The translations under genes were made by a program, and so were the position numbers. From Pegoplata infirma (lineage: Eukaryota; Arthropoda; Insecta; Diptera; Anthomyiidae), in the NCBI GenBank assembly GCA_963921195.1, contig OY992537.1:181490065-181554064 (forward strand): a stretch of DNA of 64,000 bases, read 5' to 3'. Positions 52,745-63,895 of this stretch are shown in pieces. Every line of letters starts with the position of its first letter. Position 1 is the first letter of the stretch. Below the pieces are notes generated by a model that saw only the letters and a program-made list of their open reading frames with translations, ran no database searches and was not told the origin of the DNA.

Positions 52745-54797
52745 TGTAACGTCGCAAATTATCGTCATAATTACGACGCACATATTTCGTTCTATTTTCA
52801 TATTAATGTTTCCAAAACATTCATTTTCACAATTATAATTTATTTTCTTATAATTATAATATGTTTTATATATATAATTATAACATATTTTCTCTTTCGA
52901 TAATTAAAATAATTAGTATCAGTTTCAGCAATGTCTAAAGCCATCCTCACCATCGTGTATGGCACTCTTTCTGAATAGCACATTCTCCACACCGATCATT
53001 ATGTTCTGGTTTGTGTGTTTATTAATATACATAACCGGTATATTTGAATTGGAATAATACAGGTTTGTGTGTTTGTTTATTTAGACACACGACCCGTACT
53101 ATTAACATGGATTGAGTGTTTTATATGTGTGCGTGTGGATGTGTATGCAAATACACTGTAAATGCATTACGTGCCAGCTTTTTAATTTCAACAAACTGAC
53201 TTTTGAATTTATAATTCACGTTAAGTTAATATTTTTTATCGAATAAGAAGATGAGTTTGGACAATCGAAAGGGTGTCTCCATACTGGCATTGCACCTGGT
53301 CAGTATATACGTGACAATCTTGTTCTTTGCTCTTGAGTAAAGAACAAATATTTTAAGGAGCGACCAATCCTGGTTGTTCTAATATACCACAGCGGTCCTT
53401 GGACTGACTGTTCCCACAGCAACCTTCGGGCTGACTGTTCACACAGCAACCTTCGGGCTGACTGTTCCCACAGCAACCTTCGGGCTGACTGTTCACACAG
53501 CAACCTTCGGGCTGACTGTTCACACAGCAACCTTCGGGCTGACTGTTCACACAGCAACCTTCGGGCTGACTGTTCACACAGCAACCTTCGGGCTGACTGT
53601 TCACACAGCAACCTTCGGGCTGACTGTTCACACAGCAACCTTCGGGCTGACTGTTCACACAGCAACCTTCGGGCTGACTGTTCCCACAGCAACCTTCGGG
53701 CTGACTGTTCACACAGCAACCTTCGGGCTGACTGTTCACACAGCAACCTTCGGGCTGACTGTTCACACAGCAACCTTCGGGCTGACTGTTCACACAGCAA
53801 CCTTCGGGCTGACTGTTCACACAGCAACCTTCGGGCTGACTGTTCACACAGCAACCTTCGGGCTGACTGTTCACACAGCATCCTTCGGGCTGACTGTTCA
53901 CCCAGCAACCTTCGGGTTGACTGTTCACACAGCAACCTTCGGGCTGACTGTTCACACAGCAACCTTCGGGTTGACTGTTCCCACAGCAACCTTCGGGCTG
54001 ACTGTTCACACAGCAACCTTCGGGTTGACTGTTCACACAGCAACCTTCGGGCTGACTGTTTACACAGCAACCTTCGGGTTGACTGTTCACACAGCAACCT
54101 TCGGGTTGACTGTTCACACAGCAACCTTCGGGTTGACTGTTCACACAGCAACCTTCGGGCTGACTGTTCATACAGCAACCTTCGGGTTGACTGTTCCGAC
54201 GAATCCAAGAAGAAGACGCCTTGCTAAAGCTACCATTACCGAAGTTGCCTTAGTCGAAGCCGAAGATCATCGAAGTTGCCACCGTCGAAGCTACCGTTGC
54301 GACTGCTAAAATCACCGAAGTTGCCATTATCAAAGTTACCACTCTGACATCGCCAGTGGTGATCCGAACCGATATTACCGAACTGGAAAATCCGAAAGTT
54401 GTCAACTCTTAAATCGTGCCTACAGCTAAAGCCGAAGCAGCTAAACACCCTGTTACTCCTGTCAAATCCGAAGTTGTGAAAGCCGAAGCAGCTTAACCCT
54501 GTTACTCCTGTAAAATCCGAAGTTGTGAAAGCCGAAGCAGCTAAACCCTGTTACTCCTGTCAAATCCGAAGTTGTTGAAGCCGAGGTTACCATCTTAGAA
54601 GTACGATTACGAGTTGTCATACATGAGAAATTATTGCTAATCATTATAATAATTCTAATTTATATAAATAAGAATTCAAATAAAGATATATTGTTGTTAA
54701 GCCCAAGAAGGGAAAATCCAACTGTGTTTTTATTACGAAAGGTTTGAGGGTCCTTACGTAGATCCTGGTACGACTAAGCAATCCCAGCCAATGAACA
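52745..54797 (+). repeat. 3' LTR (2053 bp)
   Basis: Same as the 5' LTR apart from an extra T near 53083 and substitutions near 54172 and 54230. Polyadenylation signal AATAAA at 54679-54684. Confidence 0.93.
53404..54197 (-). repeat. 27-bp minisatellite in 3' LTR
   Basis: Same copy number and same variant order as 49727-50520, with one substitution. Identical arrays show no slippage since insertion. Confidence 0.95.
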
Positions 54798-55683
54798 TTT
54801 GCTTAGCAAAAATACAAAGAACTCTGCTAAAAATTCGATTTTTCTTAGGTTGGTTTAGTTCTCCAAGGGGGAACTTTTTCCCCTTGGTCCAATTTTATCC
54901 ATTTCCGAACTTAACCTTCCTAGGAATATAAGACATATTCGTGGCAAACTTCGGAAGTCTAGCTCTTTTATTTTGGACTGTATCGTGTCCTCTACAGACG
55001 GACGGACGGACAGACGGACGGACATTTTTGAATTTAGTCGAAGTGTGTAATTGGCCGCGGTTTAATAGGAAACATCACATTTAGTGCTTTATTTAAGCTA
55101 AGCATAATTATAATACTTAAAAGTTATCAAAAACTTACAAAAATTCTATACTTTATTTAGAAAAAAAAATTTAGGCGAAAATCTATTTTCATAAAAACTG
55201 TGATTAATTTTAAACCTGCAAAAACCTGCAAGAAATGTCTGCATTCCAACATTCAGTAATAAATTACCTATAAGTTGTATGTAGTAATTCGACATGATAT
55301 GCCTGGATTCGGTTTTGGCAAGCTGCGGAAGTTTCATAAGTCCTCAAAAATATTGTTATTATTGACCATATTTCAAAATACAAAAAATGTAAGAAGAAGA
55401 TCAATAATAAATTTCTTATTAATGTACAGAATAAGTATAAATCTGTAGCTTTCATGTACATAAACCGTTTTGAAACCATTGATGTAACATGGATAATATG
55501 ATGTTATTAGTTGAACACTTATATATACATATATTATTTTTTTAAATATTGGATACCAAAAATGTTATTTCATTCGCATATTTAACCAAGTTATAGACCT
55601 AATTCCAAAAAATGGTTATTAGTTTGATCAGAACACACCCTTAGCTTGCCCCTAGCACTATTAATTCCCAATTTTAAGGACAC
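54798..55683. repeat. 886-bp flanking direct repeat, right copy
   Basis: Begins exactly at the 3' LTR end and matches 48183-49068. Beyond it the TIR transposon's right end follows after 12 bases. Confidence 0.95.
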
Positions 55684-55736
55684 CAATTTTTGGACTTTTG
55701 TCCAGCTAGATTTTGATTTGGAACCAATGTGCGAAG

Positions 55737-55953
55737 TGCTGAATCCTACCCGCTTTCGGTATAAAAATTACCTTAAACTTTTGCCACGAAATGGGAACAT
55801 ACGTGTACCTTAGACAAGTTCTGTACACTTGTACAAGGTCTTCCCCAATAACCGTTAATGCCTCCTGCAGCATTTTCGGATAGATTCTATTAATGCCTGG
55901 TGACTTGTTAGGTCCGAAGGAACCGACTGCCCAAGTGACAGTCTCCAAATCTC
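55737..55953 (-). pseudogene. LINE B reverse transcriptase, N-terminal part
   Basis: Minus frame: WAVGSFGPNKSPGINRIYPK, YRTCLRYTYVPISWQK, VIFIPKAG, typical of the RT finger region. One continuous frame joins LINE A's last residues to this across the insertion junction, giving a misleading 149-codon ORF (56155-55706). Confidence 0.78.
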
Positions 55954-56865
55954 TTTGACTAAGAAGGTCTTTAAGAAAAACAAGAAAAAGAACAGAACCT
56001 TGCGGTACTCCGAAATTTAGCCGGAACTCATCTGAAGAGAACCCATCCATAACAACACATAAGGTTTGATCTCTAAAAAAGCTTGATATAAATCGACAGA
56101 AAACATTACTGACACCAAACGCAATAAGCTTCGAAACGAGAGCACCGTGCCACACACAAGATTAGACGTCTAGAACAGAGTCATAGAGTAGTCCAACAAA
56201 TGGCGTTTGAAAAAGTAGTAAACAAAAACCATATGGTATTGTTTACGAAATTTTATCACAAATCGAAATGTGAGCGAGATGGAAGATACCAGTTTCACAG
56301 TGAGAATGCAGATTGTTTTTTGTCTCTCTTTGCTTTGCGTTTGAACTTTAGTTTGGCATTGCCAGAATTTTCCAATTATCTTTGGTGATGCCAGATCTAC
56401 AAAACGGTCGATGGATTACTATGTCACTATGGTCTAGAAACTATTTAGAGCAATCACCTTATTTTCACCAAATTTGTTGAACAGAACGAACCCAACTTCT
56501 ACGAAAGCCATACTGTTGATCGCACAAAGTTAAATTGGACTCCAGATAATTTTGTAGGTAGTGATTAACCAAGCTCTCCATCACTTTGGAGATAGTAGAG
56601 AAAATTGCTATTAGTTCTTTTAATTGATATTAATTCTCTGGGTTCATAGCCCACCCTTTTTGGGAGTTGGCTGGACGTTGGCCACCTTCCAACATGAGGG
56701 AAAAACTCCTACTCGGTACGAGTAGCAAAACAGGTTTGCCAAATGACGAGAAATTTACGAAGCACAACGTCTGTAATGCCATCCAGCCCCAGGGACTTAT
56801 TTATGTTAAGATCTTCAGGAACATTTTTAACTGCACGTGCTCCAACAAATATCTCGGGCATACAC
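55954..56865 (-). pseudogene. LINE A reverse transcriptase, N-terminal and finger/palm part
   Basis: Across several minus frames: EIFVGARAVKNVPEDLN, KSLGLDGI, WKVANV-like, PKKG, KVMESLVNHYLQNYLE, QYGFRRS, then in one frame WHGALVSKLIAFGV, VVMDGFSSDEFRLNFGVPQGSVL. Motif order is that of jockey-type RTs. Many frameshifts and stops. The palm continues at 45802. Confidence 0.75.
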
Positions 56866-57112
56866 ACAGAAAAATAAATTTCCAATCGAATTTTTTAGTA
56901 GTATCAACTCATAATTCGGTTGTCGCTATCAGTTTTTGATGTGACAATCTACTTTTGTTGTTGTATCAAATAAATATCTGCTGTATCAACATAATTTTAG
57001 TTGATACTACCGATATTCAATTGAGACGACCTATATGTAAATGTATCAACCGATTTTTAGTTGTATTAACTGAATTTCAGTTGGATATTTGGAAAATTAT
57101 TTTCTGTATGTA
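56861..57112. mobile_element. MITE inside LINE A
   Basis: About 250 bp with imperfect inverted ends (ACACAGAAAAATAAATTTCC / GGAAAATTATTTTCTGTATG) and inner TTGTATCAACT / AGTTGATAC motifs. Its removal joins two LINE A coding segments. Target duplication not resolved. Confidence 0.7.
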
Positions 57113-57559
57113 GTAAAGGCTACCCTTACGAGTTCGGGCAGTGATTGCACATTCGTTCCTCGCCTGTTTACGTATCACGTCAGTAACTGGGGGTTTGATG
57201 TTACGCCAATTACTGAACATATCATCTCTGGATCTGACTGCATTCTTGCACGTTTTGGTTAAGTCGAAACTTGCTTGGATGGAATAAATAATTTCATTCC
57301 CAGCATTATTACATTTACCCTTATCATTTCTGCTGCAACGTTAAGATTGTTATCAGGAAGAGTTTATAGTTGAAATGCTGAGAGGAATCGTTAAGTTAAA
57401 GTCGATCAACGATCCTTTTCGTAGACTAAAATAAAGTGCTTCATCGTTGGTTTTAAAGAACCATTAAGGTCAGAAAAAGAAAGAATGCAGAAATAAGGTT
57501 TTGATCCGAGTTTTCGAATGGCATACTTGTTAGGATGCGAGGTGAGAAAAAGGTCGAGT

Positions 57560-57960
57560 TTAATTCAAAACTGCCCTTGGTGATTGTGATTGTGTGCGGC
57601 GAAGAGCTCAACGTATAAGCCCTCGGGAGTCGTATGGCTAGAATGACGTAGTCAAGAAGAGTTGTGCCGATAAAAGTCTCCGGCCAGTTACTCGATACTT
57701 GGGCAGACCTGATTTGGAATTAAACCCAAAGAGTTTTAAATTCCTTAACACTGCAGCATAGATGAGGCAAAAGTTGGTACACAACATTTTCCCGAATATA
57801 TAACGCAATGCACCGATGAAGAACAAAAAGGAATAGAAAGTGATACCCAGGTATGTATTTGGAAATTCTGTTGATCAGCATCTCTTCCTATCTGGGTCTC
57901 GCATAAGGCGAAAACATCCTGTACAAAGTAAGCTTTCAAATTCGACTACTCTCTTGTTTG
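57560..57960 (-). pseudogene. LINE A endonuclease remnant
   Basis: Minus frame contains FALCETQIGRDAD and FQIHTWVSLSIPFCSSSVH, matching the LSETQ region of apurinic-type endonucleases in jockey-like LINEs, followed after frameshifts by LRNLKLFGFNSK. Incomplete at the N-terminus. Confidence 0.65.
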
Positions 57961-58639
57961 TAAGTGATGTAAATTAAAAGTTACAACAAAAAAAATATTA
58001 GGTTAATAATCACGAGTTCTATGTACTTACCTATCCCTATCGGCAGTACTTAGTAGAGCCTACTTTAACACCACTTCATTATATGACATGACATTTATAA
58101 GACATTGTCGAGTCATTGTATTTGATTTTTAAATTATTCGACTAGAGCTGACAACACGCGACACCTAATCATTTAAAGCTTTACAACACTAAACATCATT
58201 TACAAACGCCATATTTGTTTTCATTTTACACACAAACACACACACTTTTGCACTAAAACTTACAAATACCACAAACGAAATAAGTATTGTCGACATTGAC
58301 ACTTACAATCACTGTCATTGTGGCGTTGTCCTGTGTACTTTATTTGATAGCATATCACGATATGTAGAAGCATTTCAATCATTTCCTTGTTTTTTCTCTA
58401 TGTGTTTATAGGTTTAATCATAAAATAAAACTATGGGAGACAAAAAACAAAACGGAATCATAACAAATGTCCTTGATATGTTAGGACTTTTATTATTATA
58501 ACTATTTGTTAGCATGGAAGTACATGCACATGCTTTTACAGTATAACCTCTTAATATGCACAAATTTTGCGGTTGAAGGTAGTCCAGGTTTTTAGAGCTA
58601 CCAGTTTAAAATGAAAACTAATTTTCGTTGTAACGGCAA
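57961..58639. other. Intergenic stretch without recognisable gene
   Basis: Has an ACACAAACACACACAC tract near 58230. No coding or transposon border recognised; may include decayed LINE sequence. Confidence 0.35.
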
Positions 58640-59065
58640 CCATGCTTTCTTGATGAGTGTCTCAGTATTCCGAGCTTAGAGATTTCTCACAGATCTCGAA
58701 AAGTGTAGTGTCTGTCACTCTATAACAGTCTTGCAAGCTCATCGGATTTGCAATTTCCTGGACTATCTCTGTGCCCTTCTTGCCCATCTCATTTAAAGGC
58801 GTGCGGCAGTTAAGGCCGGATATCGTTTTCAGAAACATTGACTCCAGGGACTTGACTGCGGCTTGACAGAATAGATGTTGACTGCAGTTATAGACAATAC
58901 ATTGCAGCTTAACCAGTTAGCCAATTCCTTTGTTGAAGCCAATTCCTTTCTCTGCCTGGTAAACACTGTAATAATCCGGAAGTCTTTGAGCCAGGCTCAG
59001 CCTAAGCTCCTCCGAATAGACTCCAAAGCCCACATGTTTGTGCAGCGGTGTACAAACTTATGGAG
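58640..59065 (-). pseudogene. LINE RNase H relic (LINE C)
   Basis: Scattered minus frames read GASISLYT (YTDGS position), LASTKELANWLSCNVLSI, then PGNCKSDELARL, which corresponds to the GNxxADELA motif of LINE RNase H domains. Multiple stops. Probably a third, older LINE in the same orientation as LINEs A and B. Confidence 0.6.
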
Positions 59066-60937
59066 GCTCCACTACCTAGAATTTCCCTCATCCAAGACTC
59101 CCTGGATGGTATCATAGTGGTAAAGTGGTGGACTAGTATATGAAAATTTGTTTTAAAAAAGTTATTTGTGTTGTGAAACACATTTTCAACCGTCATAATA
59201 GTATTTCTTATTTAACTTTGTGAAATACTATGTCCGGTTTTATGTTTAATTGACCAAAAATTATTTTCTAAAATCTGCAGATGATTCCTTAGAAAATGTG
59301 AAACAGATCTGTACATCATAACTATAATTTTTGGGCCTCGAGCTAGAAAAGTACTTTAATAGAATAAATACAGTTTTATTTCTTTGTACCTTTAGGTACA
59401 AAAAATGTAAAACATTTTTTTTTGGAGACTAATTTCCCCTAAATTTTTTGGTGTGCCTTTTTAGTGAAGCCTTGTTACGGAACTTAACGTTATAATAGGT
59501 TTAACTGTAAATAATTATAAAATGGTTCACCCATATATGTATACTTTCACTGGAAAATTAAAACTACAATATAAAAATGTAGTGCAATTTGTGTCATTTT
59601 ATTCGACATTCTATTTCCCCATACACACCTTTTTTTCTAGAAAACATTGTGTTAATTAAATTTTGCTATGATAGATTTTTCAATATCAAGGATAATTTCA
59701 TTGTTGTATTTATTAACAGTATAATTTTTCAATTTAAAATAATATTATATGGACGATTGGGGTTCCGGGTAGTCGTAATTATTTCCCGTCGTCATCATGT
59801 TTGAAATGCATGCCTCATGCTAAATAAATGGACAAGTTCGAGTGTTATTTACACACAAAGGTCATCATTATAGTTTGGAAATTTGTCATAATGTTAATAA
59901 TGTTAAATCATTTAGCAAGTATTTTAAACAGGATATTAATCGGAAGTGAAAAAAATAATCCAAAAATTTTGCAAGAGGTATTACTCATAGTCGCTACTGT
60001 CAAGCAGCTAAATTTTTAACGGTGCATTATTTTTATATCCGTGAGATCGAAAAGATCTTGTAAATGAATGTAAATCAGTGATTTGCAGGTCTTCCATTTA
60101 AGATTTGGATTGTCTTCTTTGAAAAAGACGCATCTTTTCATCTTTTCGGTTTCATAGAAACCTGAAATTTAGTTACCTGTCAATGACCATCGAGACTATA
60201 AATCCTTGGTCCACCATTATATTGTATTAACAGTGGTATGAATTAGAAGCTTTCAATCACATCTGTCTCGAAACTATTAATTTTTCTCTACTCTTAGGCT
60301 GGATTACTCAATGCTCCGTTATAAAATAACTCTCCGTTAAATTTAACTTTTTCATACAAATTTTGACATATGCCTCCGTCGGCAGTTAGCAGCTAACTTT
60401 TAATTGACTTATCCGCCCTTAGTCAACCTTTGGTTTTCTTTTTTTCAGTATACCATTAAATCTACAAAATATGTCAGTTAGACTCACTAAAATATTTCAG
60501 TTTCATAGAAAAATAAAGGGTTAGTCCAAGTCTGGGAAGGTCTTTGCGATTAGAATTTTATGGGCTGTCTTTGTGCTCTGGAAACTTTATGAGTTCAATG
60601 TCAGACTGCTTGGTCTTCTTATTTTAATACAACGGCAGTTAAGGTCAGTTCGTAATTTTAAAAAATCTGGCAGCGCCTTTACTAGAGCATTGCATTGGAG
60701 CAATCGTAGAAAATGTGCCTTCTTAAGGGATCAAAGGACTAATGTGACAGTGTTGATCTCATGAACTAAATCTCTGTCTGACGCAGAACACTGGCAAAGA
60801 AAGATTTATATAATCTCTTCAGTTTCTGCAGGAATCGTTAACCAAGATCGTTAGTCTTGTCTTGCCCTATTTCAATGTTTTATCGTTTTTGTTTTTTTTA
60901 GCTTGTATCTGTTTAACCAACTGTTCCACCAAAATAA
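59066..60937. other. Intergenic stretch without recognisable gene
   Basis: Scattered open frames up to about 71 codons, none with recognisable domains. The 60500-60780 part has a less AT-rich, old-coding look but I could not identify it. Confidence 0.35.
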
Positions 60938-61169
60938 CCCAGCAAAAACTTCGCTTGCCAAGTAATTAACTTAAGGGGTTAGCAAAAATATGAGTAACTA
61001 GTTACCTCCCAATTTTAATGTTAATTATTTTAACACGGTGATGTCATTGGAGGTAACCACATTTTGCCTTTTTTGGCGCAATGTAATGCTAATGGGAATT
61101 TGTAGTATTCAAAGCCATTACCATGTAAGCGAGGCAGGAAGGGGTACCCATTAACAAGTGTTTGCTGGG
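60938..61169. mobile_element. Short MITE (CCCAGCAAA ends)
   Basis: 232 bp, ends CCCAGCAAAAACTT and AAGTGTTTGCTGGG. Interior TAATGCTAATGGGA-like words and no ORF. Target duplication not resolved. Confidence 0.65.
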
Positions 61170-61819
61170 AAGGCATTGATTATTGGGTTTTGCATCTCTT
61201 TCTTAAATTAGTTCATTTAAGCCTTCTTAACTTATTTTCGTTGATGTACTTTAAAAAAGTAGCACCTCGCAAGTAAATGGAACTTTTAATAACTCTCTTC
61301 CTTCATCCAAGGGTTCGGACGCTGTTATTGTTGGAGTCCGAAGCTCTTAACATTTGACGTCTGTATAAAACCGCCGAGTATCGTCTTAACCACGGCACAA
61401 AAATTGTTGCCGCTGGAGACAGGAGAAGGATATATAGAATCTTCATCGTCTCCGCTGACTTCCACAATTCATCCTTTTACGAGTATGTTTGGGTACATGT
61501 TACCACCAGCAGATTCCATTTCGTCTTTGATTAAGAATACCAACCTGTCCCTTAGCCGGCTTCTCTAGATCATCAGACACTAGGGCCGATACTAACAGAA
61601 ATCTAGGTGAAAATCTTCCCAAATAAGATCAAGTCCCACTTACAAGGAAGGTCTTTCATGGAAAAGTGGTGAGGAAAATAAGACTATTTGAACATTTTAT
61701 ACAGATCGAAAGATTTTTTAATGCCTTGGTGTATCGGTCTTGTCCAAATTCAGCCGCGCTAAGTCCTTATTTTCAAAAATGAGAAAAATTTGGAGTAGTT
61801 TATTTTGAGAGGATTATAT
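61170..61819. other. Stretch with possible decayed coding sequence
   Basis: 61310-61570 is less AT-rich and could be an old LINE or gene fragment; no motif recognised on either strand. Confidence 0.3.
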
Positions 61820-61827
61820 GTACTAAC

Positions 61828-62620
61828 CAGGGCTGTCAGATATGGCGATTTCTCGCCAAACGTGGCGATTTTGAAATGTGTTTGGCGACGAGTTTTTCGA
61901 TTTGGCGACGTGGCGATTTTTTGGCGATTTACAAAATGATTGGCGATTTTGTCAAATTATTTCCTGAATATTTTCAAAAGATTAGTAGAGCCATTATTTC
62001 AAATTATCAAAATTTATTTACTTTTTCTGTGCTTATACAGTTAAAACTTTTTTTTAACATTTTCGACAGACTTTCTACAAGTCTGCTCGTCTAAGTGGCT
62101 CTTTATTAATTAAAACAAAACAAAAAACATTTAGGAAATTTGTCCAGGAGAGTCAAAAACTATAATACGCGAATCACAAGAAATTAATTACTTTTTTTCC
62201 AATTTTACACTGTTGTTGAGTAAAAATAGCAATAAGAAAATTAAGAAATATTCAAGACCGATTATCATAGATCGATTGGGGTCTTTGCATTAGTGCAGAA
62301 AACAAGCATAAATGAATTTTAAGTGAAATTTAGTGCCTATAGACAGATTTTAGGAGTAATTAGCAAAAATTTTAAATGGATTTTTAAATACAAAAACTAA
62401 AAAAATTGACTTTTGGCGATTTTTATGTATTTTTCTAGGATTTTGGCGAATTTTGAGTATTATTATTTTCTAGCTATTATAAAGAAAACAAAATATATTT
62501 TTTTTAAATAAAAATAATTATTTTTTTTAACAAAAACTGAAAAAATTTGAGTTTTGGCGATTTCTGGCGATTTTTGACATCCGATTTGGCGATGAGCGTA
62601 AAAAAAATCTGACAACCCTG
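61828..62620. mobile_element. hAT-type non-autonomous element with TGGCGATTT motifs
   Basis: 793 bp, ends CAGGGCTGTCAGATATGGCG and the inverse (ATCTGACAACCCTG), with a perfect 8-bp duplication GTACTAAC (61820-61827, 62621-62628). TGGCGATTT-type motifs recur about six times in the left 120 bp and again in the right 220 bp, as subterminal transposase sites would. No transposase. Confidence 0.93.
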
Positions 62621-62789
62621 GTACTAACGCCAAAATAATATCATATAATAATCTCTATTAAAATTAAGCTTACCCGTATTTTTGTGTTTAGCGAAATTCC
62701 TGCTAGTTCGGATTTTCCCGAAAGACCACAACAGGTAACTCTTATTTTGCTCCCCTCTTTCCTATATGCAAGTTTGAGACCTTCTTTGT

Positions 62790-63270
62790 TAGTGATAGAG
62801 GGTATATATAAGTTTGTCATTCCGTTTGTAACTCATCGAAATATCGGTCTAGGACCTCATAATTAAACAGATATGACTCAGACTTAGCATATTTACTTGT
62901 TGTTGCCCTAATTAGTTTGGTGTTGCATTTGAGCGAAATCGGTTCAGCGGTTCAAAAGTTATGAAAGAAAATGTAAGGACACCTCGAAAATTTTGCTACA
63001 TTCAACATAACCTAAAAATTAAAAAAAAATACTTTAATTCGGCTGCTGGTTGACACATATAAACAAAATTGATCACCAAATGGTTTTAACCAGTACAAAC
63101 ATAATTTGTTACAAAAACAAAATTTTCGTTGAATTTTTTCACCAACAAGTTTTTTCCGCGGATTATTTTTTTTCAAATTTTTTTTTGTTTTTTTTTTTTT
63201 TGCAAACAATTTTTTTACATTGTGGAGGGTATCAATACGGCAAAATCGAATTTAACTTTTTTTACTTGTT
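62790..63270 (+). repeat. R1 dispersed repeat, internally shortened copy
   Basis: Starts AGTGATAGAGGGTATATATA and ends ATTGTGGAGGGTATCAATAC...TTTACTTGTTT. The GATCG...GTCCGTCTGTC block present at 4007-4614 is missing. Confidence 0.78.
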
Positions 63271-63479
63271 TAAATTTGAGATTGGACAGCTAAAAGCAAC
63301 AGGTAACTCTTATTTTTCTCCCCTCATTCCCATATACAAGTTTCAGAACAATTGGTGGGTGCCCTCTGAAAGACCTCCCTTGTGAGTCACTAATGTTTAG
63401 TAAACATTAGGGAAGAGCAATTTTATGAGCAAAAGAAATTTTACGATCCCCACGTTTTTGAAATTCAAAAAACAGAAAA

Positions 63480-63720
63480 TTTTGCTCCACCATAGTGTAC
63501 AATTTGCTCCACCCTAGTGCACAATAGGGTGGAGCTTTTTTTTTCGAATTTCAAAAAACAAAAAATTTGCTACACCATAGTGTACAATTTGCTAAACCCT
63601 TGTGCACAATAGGGTGAAGCAACTTTTTCTTTTTTTCGAATTTCAAAGGGTAAACATTTTTTTGGGCCTGTAAATTTATTTTTTTTGTTTCTGTTTTATT
63701 TTGTTCCAAAATTGCTCCAC
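63480..63720. repeat. Short tandem duplication around TTTGCTCCACC
   Basis: Two ~105-bp units sharing CCATAGTGTACAATTTGCT, GTGCACAATAGGGTG and TTTTTCGAATTTCAAA. No gene. Confidence 0.65.
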
Positions 63721-63895
63721 CCTAGTAAACATGTTCAGAATGTTTTTAACAGTGGGCATTTAAACATGGATGACGTCCTTGACATTAACAAACAGAAAAT
63801 TCTTCCCCATGTCATCACATCTCATCTCTTTAAGTTCTCGTGTGTTGACGTACAACATTTGCTACCACATCCCCATTGTCTTTATTATCTCAAAC

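Larger units (their letters stand above)
49069..54797 (+). mobile_element. Gag-only non-autonomous LTR retrotransposon
   Basis: 5729 bp: 5' LTR 49069-51120, internal 51121-52744, 3' LTR 52745-54797. LTRs start TGTAACGTCGC and end AATGAACA. The two LTRs differ at three positions (one T insertion, two substitutions), so insertion is recent. The internal region has a primer-binding site, one gag ORF and a polypurine tract; protease, RT, RNase H and integrase are absent, so it must rely on another element's enzymes. The Gag resembles Ty3/gypsy-type. Flanks are an 886-bp direct repeat, not a short duplication. Confidence 0.92.
47657..55731. mobile_element. CAC-ended TIR transposon (Transib-like ends) nested in LINE B
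   Basis: 36-bp inverted repeats (47657-47692, 55696-55731; 33 of 36 match) start CACAGTGGTTCCAA / CACATTGGTTCCAA. They are flanked by a perfect 5-bp duplication CGAAG (47652-47656, 55732-55736). CAC tips with a 5-bp GC-containing target are features of Transib/RAG-related transposons; Chapaev-like elements also have CAC tips but 4-bp targets. Without the LTR element and one copy of the 886-bp repeat it would be about 1.46 kb. No transposase frame, so non-autonomous. Confidence 0.8.
45811..55953 (-). mobile_element. LINE B: 5'-truncated LINE with RT and RNase H, nested in LINE A
   Basis: Minus strand; 5' end abuts the duplication at 55954, 3' end is CTAACCTAACCTAACC at 45826-45811. Length without its own insertion is about 2.06 kb. 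RT followed by RNase H places it with I/LOA/R1-related LINEs rather than jockey proper; the clade call is inference. Interrupted between FIPKAGRIQHF and SKDYRHISLSS by the TIR transposon 47657-55731, whose CGAAG duplication leaves the frame intact once removed. Confidence 0.85.
45490..57960 (-). mobile_element. LINE A: jockey-like LINE, outermost layer of the nest
   Basis: Minus strand, endonuclease and RT fragments in two blocks: 57960-55954 and 45810-45490. LINE B lies between them at 45811-55953. The blocks share the 8-bp duplication TTTGACTA (45803-45810 and 55954-55961). Removing LINE B brings the GVPQGSVL...KDLLS segment next to QTSHTIYS and the degraded palm motif. A MITE at 56861-57112 interrupts it further. 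The 3' end is not defined. Confidence 0.8.

Noticed and set aside
47657..55731. The LTR element as part of a normal segmental duplication
   Set aside because: Repeat borders coincide to the base with both LTR ends, which a random duplication would not produce.
55706..56155. 149-codon ORF as a single RT protein
   Set aside because: It is a chance fusion of LINE A and LINE B frames across the LINE B insertion junction, ending inside the TIR transposon.
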